NCBI GenBank assembly: GCA_029880065.1
Contig: JAOUPD010000030.1
Coordinates: 1 to 11,642, forward strand
Direction: 5' to 3'
Length of the DNA: 11,642 nt
Source: Hadesarchaea archaeon
GTDB lineage: Archaea > Hadarchaeota > Hadarchaeia > Hadarchaeales > Hadarchaeaceae
The notes under the pieces are model-generated. The model did not search any database. It was not told the DNA's origin and saw nothing but the letters and a program-made list of their open reading frames with translations. Both the position numbers and the translations under genes were made by a program. This document shows, piece by piece, positions 1 through 6,816 of the stretch (its first letter is position 1; each line of letters opens with the position of its first letter).

Positions 1-189
1 AGCGGGGATTGACCCAGTGTCAACGTTAATTCTAATCGTGTCGTCACCATACTTCACTGCTGTTACAGCCACTGCTGGGTAACCACCGGTGCTCGTCACG
101 TAGTACACTGCTATGGCTACTATGACTAATACCGCGGCCAACATCAATAGGTACTCTGTAGCGCCTTGACCCTTTTTAGACAACCTCAT
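1..189 (-). CDS. Type IV pilin-like protein, class III signal peptide (3' end outside window)
   Basis: The N-terminal 63 residues of a small prepilin are present. The protein begins MRLSKKGQGATEYLLMLAAV, a short basic leader ending in Lys-Lys-Gly followed by Gln-Gly-Ala-Thr-Glu-Tyr-Leu. This is the class III signal peptide pattern of euryarchaeal pilins, cut after Gly7 by an EppA/PibD-type peptidase, with Gln at +1 and Glu at +5. A hydrophobic helix (about residues 13-30) follows and should form the filament core. The residues after it look like a beta-rich head domain, cut off by the window edge. A strong ribosome binding site (GAGGTG, complement of 196-201) lies six bases before the ATG, and a TATA-like box lies at 229-236. 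It is on the same strand as the ATPase and GspF-like genes at 869-4618, so it is the likely substrate of that machine. Family membership is seen directly; which filament it builds is inferred. Confidence 0.9.
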   Translation of the reverse strand, partial: MRLSKKGQGATEYLLMLAAVLVIVAIAVYYVTSTGGYPAVAVTAVKYGDDTIRINVDTGSIPA

Positions 190-228
190 TTTTTTCACCT
201 CTTTATGAGAATCTTCCTAAATTTGGGG

Positions 229-236
229 TTATAAAG
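229..236 (-). promoter_or_regulatory. TATA-like box of the pilin gene
   Basis: On the minus strand this reads CTTTATAA. It lies about 40 bases upstream of the pilin ATG (189), leaving room for a transcription start near 205 and a short leader carrying the GAGGTG ribosome binding site. The core TTATAA is palindromic and lies immediately before the GTG of the divergent gene at 237, so a factor bound here could affect both genes. Identified by inspection only. Confidence 0.45.
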
Positions 237-872
237 GTGCCCCCACATTTCTGGGCAAAAGTCGACATTTTTGTAGAAAGCTTAAAAGCACCCAGCATCC
301 AACTTATTTTGATAAACTTGCAAGTTCTGAGCTGCGTCCGGCGAGCCACAAACGTCCGAAAAGCCCTTAAGCGAGCCTCAAATGAGCTTAACGAGAAGCT
401 TGCGAAAATGCAGGGATGCATAACTCGAATGGAGGCGAGCGTCAGCTCGGGTTTGACGGGGGGAATTGCGCGCATAGCTTTGGTGATAGACGAAAGTGAT
501 GTCAAGCCAAAATGTGTCCTCTGGGTGAATGAAGTCGGCGGTAGTGAGGAGGTTGCCCTTCGTCGCGCCCAAGATAAAATAAATGTAAGGTTAGCGAAAC
601 TACGCGGGGAGATCATAGGGTTCTACCTGAAGTTCATCACCCCCCCTTTAACAAAGCGCACCTATGCCACGCTCGTCGTTGCGGTGAATGAGGAGGTACC
701 CAAAAAAATTAGGAAGCTCAGTTTGGGGGAACGTAGAGAACGCCTAGCGGCGGTGCTTCGATTACTCGGCAATGACTCGAAAGCGATCAACCTTGTACAA
801 ATAGCCAAGAGCTTCGGCGTTTCGCGCGATACAATCTATAAGGACCTACAGGAGCTCGGCATGGAACGCTAA
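237..872 (+). CDS. Protein of unknown function: two internal repeats plus C-terminal helix-turn-helix
   Basis: I do not recognise the family. The 211-residue product has three visible parts. Residues 43-86 and 107-152 are two copies of one unit: a helix (ALKRASNELNEKLAKMQG against ALRRAQDKINVRLAKLRG, 9 of 18 identical) followed by two predicted strands. Each unit is preceded by a hydrophobic strand (LILINLQV near 23-30; CVLWVNEV near 93-100). Residues about 166-211 form an HTH of the HTH_11/DeoR kind (IAKSFGVSRDTIYKDLQELG), suggesting DNA binding. There are no membrane segments or signal peptide. The GTG at 237 is the only ATG/GTG/TTG in frame upstream of the first predicted strand, with GGGG eight bases before it, but a later start cannot be excluded. 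The gene diverges from the pilin (47-base gap) and its stop overlaps that of the convergent GspF-like gene by four bases. A regulatory role at the pilus locus is inferred from position and the HTH only. Confidence 0.75.
   Translation: MPPHFWAKVDIFVESLKAPSIQLILINLQVLSCVRRATNVRKALKRASNELNEKLAKMQGCITRMEASVSSGLTGGIARIALVIDESDVKPKCVLWVNEVGGSEEVALRRAQDKINVRLAKLRGEIIGFYLKFITPPLTKRTYATLVVAVNEEVPKKIRKLSLGERRERLAAVLRLLGNDSKAINLVQIAKSFGVSRDTIYKDLQELGMER
702..708 (-). terminator. Possible oligo-T terminator of the pilus engine operon
   Basis: Seven A residues on the plus strand give T7 on the minus strand, about 160 bases downstream of the stop codon at 869. It lies inside the opposing HTH gene. Archaeal polymerase can stop at such tracts without a hairpin. 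The same bases encode lysine codons, so this may be chance. Confidence 0.2.
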
Positions 873-1810
873 ACTGATGCAACGCCCCCAATCATACTCT
901 GGGCCACATAGAAGACGATTGCCGAAACTATCATAAAGGGCACGGCGAAAGTTAGACCTTTTAACATCTTGCCGTAGCGAATCACCCCGACCGCGAGTGA
1001 GCAGATGAGCGCTTGTATCACTATGTATGTCATGGCGATCGTGCCCATCTCCGCTGGCAAGCCTGCACTTGTCGCTGGGCCCCTACCTATCTGAATCCCG
1101 CTCACCGCCACCGTGAGGCCGACTATGAAGGGAACTGCAAAGAGGGCCACGGCGAGCAGGAAGAGTACTTGCTGCATGGTGGCTGCCTGCCTCTCACGCT
1201 GGATCGCGTGCACCTCCTTGATGTCCGTGGAGACTGAGTCGAGCACGCTGGCGAGAGCTCCGCCGCGTTCGATACCCTCAACAATCAGGCTAAAGGCCCG
1301 CTCATAGAGGGGCGAATTCGATCTCCGCGCTAGAGCCAAGAGGGCGTTGTCGAGGGTTCTACCCCTCCGGATTTCCGTCACCACCCGATCGAACTCATCT
1401 GAGAGTATGCCGTACTTTGATTTCACTATGTCATCCATCGCCGCGTCTATCCCTACACCCGCCCGCAGAGTGCTCGCCATCTGGCGGAGGGCATCTGGTA
1501 ACACTTTCTCCAGCTCAGCAGCCCTACTCTGGGCCAGATAATAGGGTATTCCAATCGTCAGCGCTGGAAAGGTTGCAACGGCTACAAGAATCGCGAACAG
1601 AGGTGCTGGAAGGGGGAACTGTAGGAGCATGCCTATGAGACCCGCTGCCACACCCACGAGTATCGTCGCTAGGAGAGTCACACCCACGTATTCCTCAGCG
1701 GCGAGCGCGATTTTCGTTGACTCCAGCCTGTGGTCGAGGTTGTGCAGGAATTTCTCTGGAAACACGCGCTTCGCAAACGCCGTCATTTTTTTAATCAACC
1801 CCATCTTCAT
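869..1810 (-). CDS. GspF/TadC-like pilus assembly membrane protein (second copy)
   Basis: This is an inner-membrane platform protein of the type II secretion/type IV filament family (T2SSF domain, about residues 104-235), expected to couple the assembly ATPase to pilin insertion. Its 313 residues show hydrophobic segments at about 41-64, 69-92, 214-238, 257-277 and 286-308. The cytoplasmic domain contains LPDALRQMASTLRAGVGIDAAM and the GGALASVLDSVS stretch typical of archaeal TadC-like proteins. The ATG at 1810 overlaps the TGA of the upstream GspF-like gene (ATGA), implying translational coupling. However, a GAGG (complement of 1813-1816) is better spaced for the in-frame ATG at 1804, which would give a protein starting MGLIKK. 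The stop codon overlaps the convergent HTH gene by four bases. It is a paralogue of the gene at 1807-2913, a two-platform-protein arrangement known from Tad/Epd-type archaeal pili. Confidence 0.92.
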   Translation of the reverse strand: MKMGLIKKMTAFAKRVFPEKFLHNLDHRLESTKIALAAEEYVGVTLLATILVGVAAGLIGMLLQFPLPAPLFAILVAVATFPALTIGIPYYLAQSRAAELEKVLPDALRQMASTLRAGVGIDAAMDDIVKSKYGILSDEFDRVVTEIRRGRTLDNALLALARRSNSPLYERAFSLIVEGIERGGALASVLDSVSTDIKEVHAIQRERQAATMQQVLFLLAVALFAVPFIVGLTVAVSGIQIGRGPATSAGLPAEMGTIAMTYIVIQALICSLAVGVIRYGKMLKGLTFAVPFMIVSAIVFYVAQSMIGGVASV

Positions 1811-2913
1811 AACCTCGGCTCGAAGCGTTTGATCATCATAACGAAGTATAACAACATGAATGGGATGATAATCAGAAAGAGGACTGCCGCACTCGTTGAA
1901 GTAAACATCATCCCACCCATTCGGCCACCCACCGCTATCATAACCAGAAGCATGGCGGGGATGACCGCGGAGGCAAACATGTAGATCATCGTGAGCATGT
2001 TGAGTGACTGTGTGTAATCGCGTAGTTTCATGCGCATCTCGAAAGCTGTTTCATCGGCCAACGTGTGGAGGATGCCAGCCAAGTCGCCGCCCGTCCGTAA
2101 GGTGCGCTGAATCTGGCGAACTGCTCGACGGAGCGGCTCGGAGTCCACCCGCTGGGTCATCGTCGTTAGTGCCTCTTCCGTGCTCATCCCTGTATGCATG
2201 TCACGGATGACCCTGTCAAACTCTTCCGAGAGAGCGCCATAATCAGCCCGACTAACTGAAGTAATCGTTTCTGGGAGGCCTATGCCAGATGAAAGCTGCG
2301 TCGCCATGTGCCTCATAGCGTACGGGATTACGCGATTTACCCCAACTACGCGCGCCTTAGCCTTACGCTTTGGTTGAGTCCTACTGAAAACCAGTACGAG
2401 CGGGAACGCAAACGCTCCACCCACCAAGGCAAGTAAAATGGGCAAAAACAGGAGCATAAAGACGAATGCAAAAACACTCACGATGAGGCTCACCCCGATC
2501 ATGAGTGCCACGTAATGCGTAGGAGCAATCTTGATGTTAGCCTTGTAGAGATCCCCATCCAACCCCTTAAAAAACTTGGCCAATCGCTGCGCCGGGCGCT
2601 TGAGGGGGGAATAAAAAATCTCAGAGAGGCGCTCAGATAGCGACCTCTTTAGCTCCACACGCACCTCCCATTTTTTCTCCTCCCTCAGCTTACGCTCTGC
2701 AGCTAGTTCTTCCTCACGCAAGGTTTCGAGCCGTTTTAGTTCGCGCAGCCTTAGGGTAACTTCATCAGCCTTTTCCGAAGATTTGGGTCCTTTCGTAACT
2801 TTGACGGCCTGACCCACACGCTGTGCCGCCGTGCCTGTTTTTATCACACCGCCGCCAACTTTAGAGAAAAATCTCTTAACCGAACTCGGCTTTTTAGCTT
2901 TTTTCTTAGGCAT
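1807..2913 (-). CDS. GspF/TadC-like pilus assembly membrane protein with long basic/coiled-coil N-terminus
   Basis: This is the first of two platform membrane proteins of the pilus machine. The T2SSF domain spans about residues 194-318 (VIPYAMRHMATQLSSGIGLPE; LRTGGDLAGILHTLADETA). Membrane segments lie at about 133-155, 156-176, 306-328 and 341-361. About 130 residues precede the first membrane segment. The first 45 are rich in Lys, and 45-90 are densely charged with Leu/Glu/Lys/Arg spacing typical of a coiled coil (LRLRELKRLETLREEELAAE). This cytoplasmic part is longer than in the downstream paralogue and could contact the ATPase or membrane; that role is inferred. The ATG lies seven bases after the ATPase stop, with no clear ribosome binding site, so translation is probably coupled. 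The gene overlaps the next by ATGA. Confidence 0.92.
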   Translation of the reverse strand: MPKKKAKKPSSVKRFFSKVGGGVIKTGTAAQRVGQAVKVTKGPKSSEKADEVTLRLRELKRLETLREEELAAERKLREEKKWEVRVELKRSLSERLSEIFYSPLKRPAQRLAKFFKGLDGDLYKANIKIAPTHYVALMIGVSLIVSVFAFVFMLLFLPILLALVGGAFAFPLVLVFSRTQPKRKAKARVVGVNRVIPYAMRHMATQLSSGIGLPETITSVSRADYGALSEEFDRVIRDMHTGMSTEEALTTMTQRVDSEPLRRAVRQIQRTLRTGGDLAGILHTLADETAFEMRMKLRDYTQSLNMLTMIYMFASAVIPAMLLVMIAVGGRMGGMMFTSTSAAVLFLIIIPFMLLYFVMMIKRFEPRL

Positions 2914-2920
2914 GGAACCA

Positions 2921-4618
2921 CTAACGACGCTTCGTGCCCTTTTCGGCCCGCACGCGCTTTAGCATTCCCGCCGGGTCTAGGTAGTATTCTTGGATGATCC
3001 TACCCACCTCGAAAATATTTCGCATGCCTTCATGTTTCATCCACTCCAGTACTGTCGCACGTTTCTGGAGTTCGATCTCGATGTCGTTCCCGCTAATCCC
3101 GCTAAACTCGGCTATCGTGCGCTTGATCTTGCTTGGGACACCAGTCGGCTCGACCACGTCCGTGCGGGGATTCCACTTGAATATGCGGCTGAGCTGAGGT
3201 TTGCCGCCCTCCAAACCAGTAACCTCGGAGACCTCGGTAACTCTTCGAATCTGCCCTTTCTGACGGTGGTAGATGCGTTGTTGCATCACGATGATATCGA
3301 GGGCCGGGATCATTATGGGGGCCACAGCCATCGGGGGCTCGGTCAGGCGGGAAATCGTCTCGGCCGCGCTGTTTGAGTGCAGGGTGCCACAGCAACCATC
3401 ATGGCCGGTATTCATCGCGGTGAACATCGTCTGTGCTTCGGGGCCTCGAACTTCTCCCACGATCATCCGGTCCGGCCTCATCCGGAGTGCATTTTTAACC
3501 AGATCATTCATCGTGATCTCTCCGCGCCCTTCAACGTTTGGCGGGCGCGTCTCAAATCTAACCCAGTGTTTATGGGAAAGTTGAAGCTCGGCGGTGTCCT
3601 CGATCGAGAGGATGCGCTCCCGTTCGGGGACGAAAGTGATGGCGGCGTTGAGCATGGTCGTCTTTCCACAGCCCGTCCCCCCCGCGAATAGGATGTTTGC
3701 GGGCTTTATGCCAAATCCATCCACGACCAGCCAGAGGAACGCCGCTAGATCTGTTGAGAGGGTGCCCAAGTTTAGGATGTCGATTACCGTGAGCGGGTCC
3801 TTGCGGAACTTTCTTATTGAAATCGTCGGCCCATCAAGAGAGACCGGCGGTATGGTCGCGTTCACCCGGCTTCCATCGGGCAATCGCGCGTCGAGCAAGG
3901 GCGTCTGCTGGTCTATCCGTCTGCCCACGACACGCGCCATTTTGTCTATGAGATATTTGATCGATTCTTCACTCTCAAAGACCACGTTCGTGGAGCACAT
4001 TCCGTACTTTCGATGGTAGACGTAAACGGGCTTGCCCACCGCCGTCACCAAAATGTCTTCAAGTTGATCATCCGCGATTATAGAATCGAGTTGGCCATAA
4101 CCGATCATGTCCCGCACGGCAGCTTCTCCTAAGTGATTTAGCCTTCCGGACGAGAGATACATCCCCTTGGCCTCGCTTTCGAGTATTTTTAGAACCTCAC
4201 GCATGAGGATGCGCCGATGTTCAACTGGATCAGAGATCTTGTCCAGATCGATACTGACTTCCTCTATCGCCTTCTCTTTTGCAGTCTCGAGTAGCTTTAA
4301 TTCCTGTTTCGTCAGTTCCGGCAATTTCAACCTGTACATCGGCAGAACTTTGTCTTTGATATTTACTATTTCGGTCTGGCCGTAGCTATCAACCACTTTC
4401 CCAACTTTTGCTGCAGCTTCTCTGACAACTGCTGCGGGTGGGGCGAGTTCCTCTGCAGGCTTTGCGGTTGGTTTGCTTTCGGTGGGTGGTGCGCTTGTCA
4501 GAATTTCAGATAAAAGTCCCTCACCCTCGCCAGCCAAAACTTCAAGCTCTCCACTTAGAGCTTTCTTCCGCGGTCTCGCGTTTTTATTGGCACGTATCGC
4601 CCGTTTTTTCCTTGCCAC
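2921..4618 (-). CDS. Type II/IV secretion-type ATPase (PilB/TadA/GspE family) for pilus assembly
   Basis: This is a hexameric cytoplasmic ATPase that powers pilin assembly. The signatures are intact in its 565 residues: Walker A GGTGCGKTT (313-321), Asp box ILSIEDTAELQL (336-347), Walker B MIVGE (385-389) followed by VRGPEA, and His box TGHDGCCGTLHSN (404-416). The N-terminal domain with DILVTAVGKPVYVYH and LLDARLPDGSRVNATIPP (188-258) fits archaeal TadA-like enzymes. Residues 1-95 are unlike the rest: a Lys/Arg-rich start followed by Ala/Pro/Glu-rich sequence, probably disordered. The start is a GTG at 4618 with the purine-rich AGGGGGTGA about nine bases upstream. It is the first gene of an operon with both GspF-like proteins, and a TATA-like box lies near 4658-4665. 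No PilT-like retraction ATPase is present in this window. Confidence 0.95.
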   Translation of the reverse strand: MARKKRAIRANKNARPRKKALSGELEVLAGEGEGLLSEILTSAPPTESKPTAKPAEELAPPAAVVREAAAKVGKVVDSYGQTEIVNIKDKVLPMYRLKLPELTKQELKLLETAKEKAIEEVSIDLDKISDPVEHRRILMREVLKILESEAKGMYLSSGRLNHLGEAAVRDMIGYGQLDSIIADDQLEDILVTAVGKPVYVYHRKYGMCSTNVVFESEESIKYLIDKMARVVGRRIDQQTPLLDARLPDGSRVNATIPPVSLDGPTISIRKFRKDPLTVIDILNLGTLSTDLAAFLWLVVDGFGIKPANILFAGGTGCGKTTMLNAAITFVPERERILSIEDTAELQLSHKHWVRFETRPPNVEGRGEITMNDLVKNALRMRPDRMIVGEVRGPEAQTMFTAMNTGHDGCCGTLHSNSAAETISRLTEPPMAVAPIMIPALDIIVMQQRIYHRQKGQIRRVTEVSEVTGLEGGKPQLSRIFKWNPRTDVVEPTGVPSKIKRTIAEFSGISGNDIEIELQKRATVLEWMKHEGMRNIFEVGRIIQEYYLDPAGMLKRVRAEKGTKRR

Positions 4619-4657
4619 TTACCCCGTCACCCCCTAAAGTTAACCGTATTCTAAGCA

Positions 4658-4665
4658 AATTTAAG
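4658..4665 (-). promoter_or_regulatory. Likely TATA-like box of the pilus engine operon
   Basis: On the minus strand this reads CTTAAATT, with the GC-poor GGATAAA just upstream. It lies about 40 bases before the GTG at 4618, which suits a start near 4635 and a leader of about 16 bases containing the ribosome binding site. A second, stronger palindromic box (TTTATAAA, 4700-4707) lies further upstream and could be used in either direction. Confidence 0.4.
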
Positions 4666-4699
4666 TTTATCCTCGGATTTTGCGAATGCCTGTTTTAGC

Positions 4700-4707
4700 T
4701 TTATAAA
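4700..4707. promoter_or_regulatory. Palindromic TATA-like box TTTATAAA
   Basis: The eight bases are identical on both strands and match the archaeal TATA consensus well. On the minus strand it is a possible distal promoter for the pilus ATPase gene, with a leader of about 55 bases. On the plus strand it could start a transcript into the gap near 4732. Direction cannot be decided from sequence. Confidence 0.35.
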
Positions 4708-4783
4708 TACAGGGAGAGTGCGTAAAGTGGCCATTTAAGTGTTGAGTGAAGCACCCAACAGTAGAGTTAGTGTTGGAAAGGAA

Positions 4784-4795
4784 AAACCCGGGTTT
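4784..4795. repeat. 12-base perfect palindrome AAACCCGGGTTT
   Basis: This is a perfect inverted repeat with no spacer, between the pilus operon promoter region and the GC-rich block. It has the form of a binding site for a dimeric regulator. On the minus strand it is extended by T residues (GGGTTTTT), so it could also belong to a transcription stop for readthrough from pheT. Only the symmetry is seen; function is unknown. Confidence 0.3.
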
Positions 4796-4801
4796 CGTCT
4801 G

Positions 4802-4818
4802 CCGTTTATTTAAAACGG
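4802..4818. repeat. Short hairpin CCGTTT-5-AAACGG
   Basis: A 6-base-pair perfect stem with loop ATTTA, followed on the plus strand by a T6 tract at 4827-4832. It has the look of a weak intrinsic terminator or an operator. No gene ends just upstream on the plus strand, so a terminator role there lacks an obvious transcript. Confidence 0.25.
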
Positions 4819-4857
4819 GAATTCAGTTTTTTAAACACAAATTCGCGATGATGAACG

Positions 4858-5161
4858 AAATTGGCCCCCGATGTCTCCGACACAACTAACAGCGGACTTC
4901 ATTGGCTGTCTTTTAGACGTCCTTCACCCGCTAACCCTCGATGGCGGATTTTCTCGGGAGCCGCCCGCCGTGTTCCGCACCAGGGTTGTCTCGAAATCAT
5001 CACTAGGTGCTCCCGCCAATCGCTCGGACGAGGACCCAATTTTGGTACGATTGCCGACGGGTTGCTCCAGTGTTCCCGCAGTGATGCACTGGCGCTCATA
5101 AATCACGTCAGCTCTCGATTACCGCGGATTGTTCCTTCATCGCAGTTTAAGTTGGTTTTTT
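4858..5161 (+). ncRNA. Candidate structured RNA of about 300 nt (unidentified)
   Basis: Support is circumstantial. The block is GC-rich between AT-rich flanks. Possible stems are CGGGAGC (4955-4961) with GCTCCCG (5009-5015), enclosing GCACC (4977-4981) with GGTGC (5006-5010); CAATCG (5017-5022) with CGATTG (5048-5053); CCAGTG (5067-5072) with CACTGG (5087-5092); and GTCT/AGAC near 4909-4919. On the plus strand a TATA-like TTTTTTAAA (4827-4835) lies about 25 bases before the block and T6 (5156-5161) follows it, which suggests the strand. The size would suit SRP RNA or RNase P RNA. However, I find neither the SRP helix 8 GGAA/AGCA signature nor the RNase P core sequences, and the ends do not pair. 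It could also be a decayed gene or unselected sequence. Confidence 0.22.
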
Positions 5162-5175
5162 GTGGAGTAAAAGCC

Positions 5176-6816
5176 TTATCTTTTCAACTCAAGCTCAAAC
5201 GCCGCAACCGGGTGCTCGAGCTCGAATCCTAGGATGACCTCTGGATGCATTTCACCAACAATGCCCAAGCTCCTACCATCGGAGACGAACTCAGCCGCTC
5301 GACCTTCTAAGAAGCTGGAGTGCTCGACGGGGCGGACCTCGTAAACAATGCCTAACTCTCGGAGCAAGGCCTCCGCAACCGCTTTGATATAGGTGAATCC
5401 TGCTTCCTCACCTATCACCATCGCTGCGGCACGGCGCACGCCTCTAGCACTAGTTTCAGCTTGGTCGTCAAGCACCACGACATCACCCACCTCAAACACG
5501 CGCTGTGGCAAGGGGTTGCGTCGGTTCGCCTGCAGCACCGAGAGCAAGCAGGGAAGTAGCGAGTTCCTGATGATCGTGTACTCCTCCGACACCGGATTCG
5601 CAATCTCCGCAGCCTCGCCTCCCACGCGCATGAGTTCGAAATTCGTGTGCGGGTTGGTGAGAGTGTAAGTCATGGCCTCCATGAATCCCAGCCCCGTCAA
5701 GACTCGTCTGGCCCGCTCGCTGAGTCTCTCAACCGGTGCCCGCTCGCCCGTGGTAACCACCTTGGGCAGCGTGGGCTCTAGCCGGTCGTAGCCGTAGCCT
5801 ATGGCTATATCTTCTATGAGGTCAACCTCGTGCATCAGGTCGCCTCGGTAGGGCGGGGCCAGCAGCGTCAGGATTTCACCTTTGATGCCCGCAACGTCGT
5901 AGCGCATACTTTTCGCAATATTGGCTATTCCCTTCGGTTTCAGGTTGAGGCCTATGAACTCGTTTGTGGCGCGCGTGCTCAAGCGATGTCGGCTGGGGCG
6001 AAGGTTGGGCGTTCGAACGCGTCTACTCGGGTACTTAACCACGACTGACTGAAGCCCAAAACCCCGCTCCGCAAGTCCGGTCATCAAGATCGTTAGGGAT
6101 TGGTTCGCCACGCGCTCGTCCTCGCCCGTGACATCAATGAAAAGTCGCTTTGTGGTGCTCGTGACGCGCGTGGATTCGCTGTTGATGATTGGGGGCATGG
6201 AAAGCACCACACCTTGAGCGTCGATTAGTAGTGGGTAGCGGGGCCACTCCTGCATGATTGATCCATACTCGATGCCCTTCGGGTGTTCGCGCAGGATATG
6301 AGCTGGCGTGAGTTCCCGAGCGAATTCCAGCGGGACGAAGCGGATGCCATCTGGCAGCGTGGTGGTGTAGTGTACGGGTGGCTGGATGGTGTCGAGGTCG
6401 TAGACGCCTATCGAGCCCCTGCGCCGATTTCTGCATAGTGAGGCGTGAAGCTTTTCTTGGACCTGCATGAGCGATGCCACAATTTCATCGGTCAGTTTCA
6501 CGTTTGTCACGACGCCAGCCGCGATAAAGGGTCGGATGGCATCAACGCTCTGGTCAACCTCGACCGTCACTTCGGACGCGCTCAGCTTGTAAAGAGGTAA
6601 TCCTGTCTCCACACCTAAAAACCCTTTAAGTGCCCGTGCTACTCCTTCAGGGCTGAGCAGGTCCGGGCGGTTGTGCGTGATTTCAAGCTTGAGTTCGTCG
6701 CCGGCGGCCTCGGCCTCTATCCCCAGCATGCCCAAACGCTCACAGAGTTGCTTCGACTCAATCCGCTTGCCAACCAGCTTGTAGAGGTCGCGGTAGCTGA
6801 CGGTAATCGAGGGCAT
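5176..6816 (-). CDS. pheT: Phenylalanine--tRNA ligase beta subunit
   Basis: This is the beta chain of the (alpha-beta)2 phenylalanyl-tRNA synthetase, acting with PheS to charge tRNA-Phe. Its 546 residues match the short archaeal/eukaryotic beta type, which lacks the N-terminal tRNA-binding (EMAP-like) domain of long bacterial PheT. The N-terminus includes ITHNRPDLLSPEGVARAL (46-63). The B3/4 editing domain spans about 90-250 (CRNRRRGSIGVYDLD; PPIINS). The B5 domain spans about 270-345, ending VDLIEDIAIGYGYD, and a catalytic-like core domain covers about 358-546 (NPVSEEYTIIRNSLLP; VFEVGDVV). The ATG at 6816 directly abuts the pheS TAG (TAGATG), with GGAGG nine bases upstream inside pheS, so the two subunits are co-translated. 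It appears intact. Confidence 0.97.
   Translation of the reverse strand: MPSITVSYRDLYKLVGKRIESKQLCERLGMLGIEAEAAGDELKLEITHNRPDLLSPEGVARALKGFLGVETGLPLYKLSASEVTVEVDQSVDAIRPFIAAGVVTNVKLTDEIVASLMQVQEKLHASLCRNRRRGSIGVYDLDTIQPPVHYTTTLPDGIRFVPLEFARELTPAHILREHPKGIEYGSIMQEWPRYPLLIDAQGVVLSMPPIINSESTRVTSTTKRLFIDVTGEDERVANQSLTILMTGLAERGFGLQSVVVKYPSRRVRTPNLRPSRHRLSTRATNEFIGLNLKPKGIANIAKSMRYDVAGIKGEILTLLAPPYRGDLMHEVDLIEDIAIGYGYDRLEPTLPKVVTTGERAPVERLSERARRVLTGLGFMEAMTYTLTNPHTNFELMRVGGEAAEIANPVSEEYTIIRNSLLPCLLSVLQANRRNPLPQRVFEVGDVVVLDDQAETSARGVRRAAAMVIGEEAGFTYIKAVAEALLRELGIVYEVRPVEHSSFLEGRAAEFVSDGRSLGIVGEMHPEVILGFELEHPVAAFELELKR

Larger units (their letters stand above)
4619..5175. other. 557-base gap with no convincing protein gene
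   Basis: The part nearest the ATPase (4619-4860) is AT-rich and holds TATA-like boxes (4658-4665, 4700-4707, 4827-4835), a 12-base perfect palindrome (4784-4795) and a short hairpin (4802-4818). The middle (about 4861-5125) is clearly more GC-rich and contains several possible stems. The end has a T6 tract at 5156-5161, just before the pheT stop. Short open frames exist on both strands across the middle, but none resembles a protein I know and three frames compete for the same bases. I found no tRNA, 5S rRNA or CRISPR-like repeat. Confidence 0.6.

Noticed and set aside
4846..4881. C/D box guide RNA, from a perfect C box ATGATGA at 4848-4854
   Set aside because: No CUGA D box follows at suitable distance; only CCGA variants are present and there is no C' box.
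4899..5106. Two short overlapping open frames on the minus strand downstream of pheT
   Set aside because: They compete in different frames for the same GC-rich bases, have no ribosome binding site I can see, and resemble no known protein.
4858..5161. SRP RNA or RNase P RNA in the gap
   Set aside because: Size is suitable, but neither strand has the SRP GGAA loop with AGCA, nor the RNase P GAGGAAAG and ACAGAA core, and the ends do not pair.
4861..5232. Open frame of 123 codons on the plus strand, running into the 3' end of pheT
   Set aside because: TTG start, composition unlike the neighbouring proteins, overlaps pheT antisense by 57 bases, and two other frames in the same block are also open. 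No recognisable motif.
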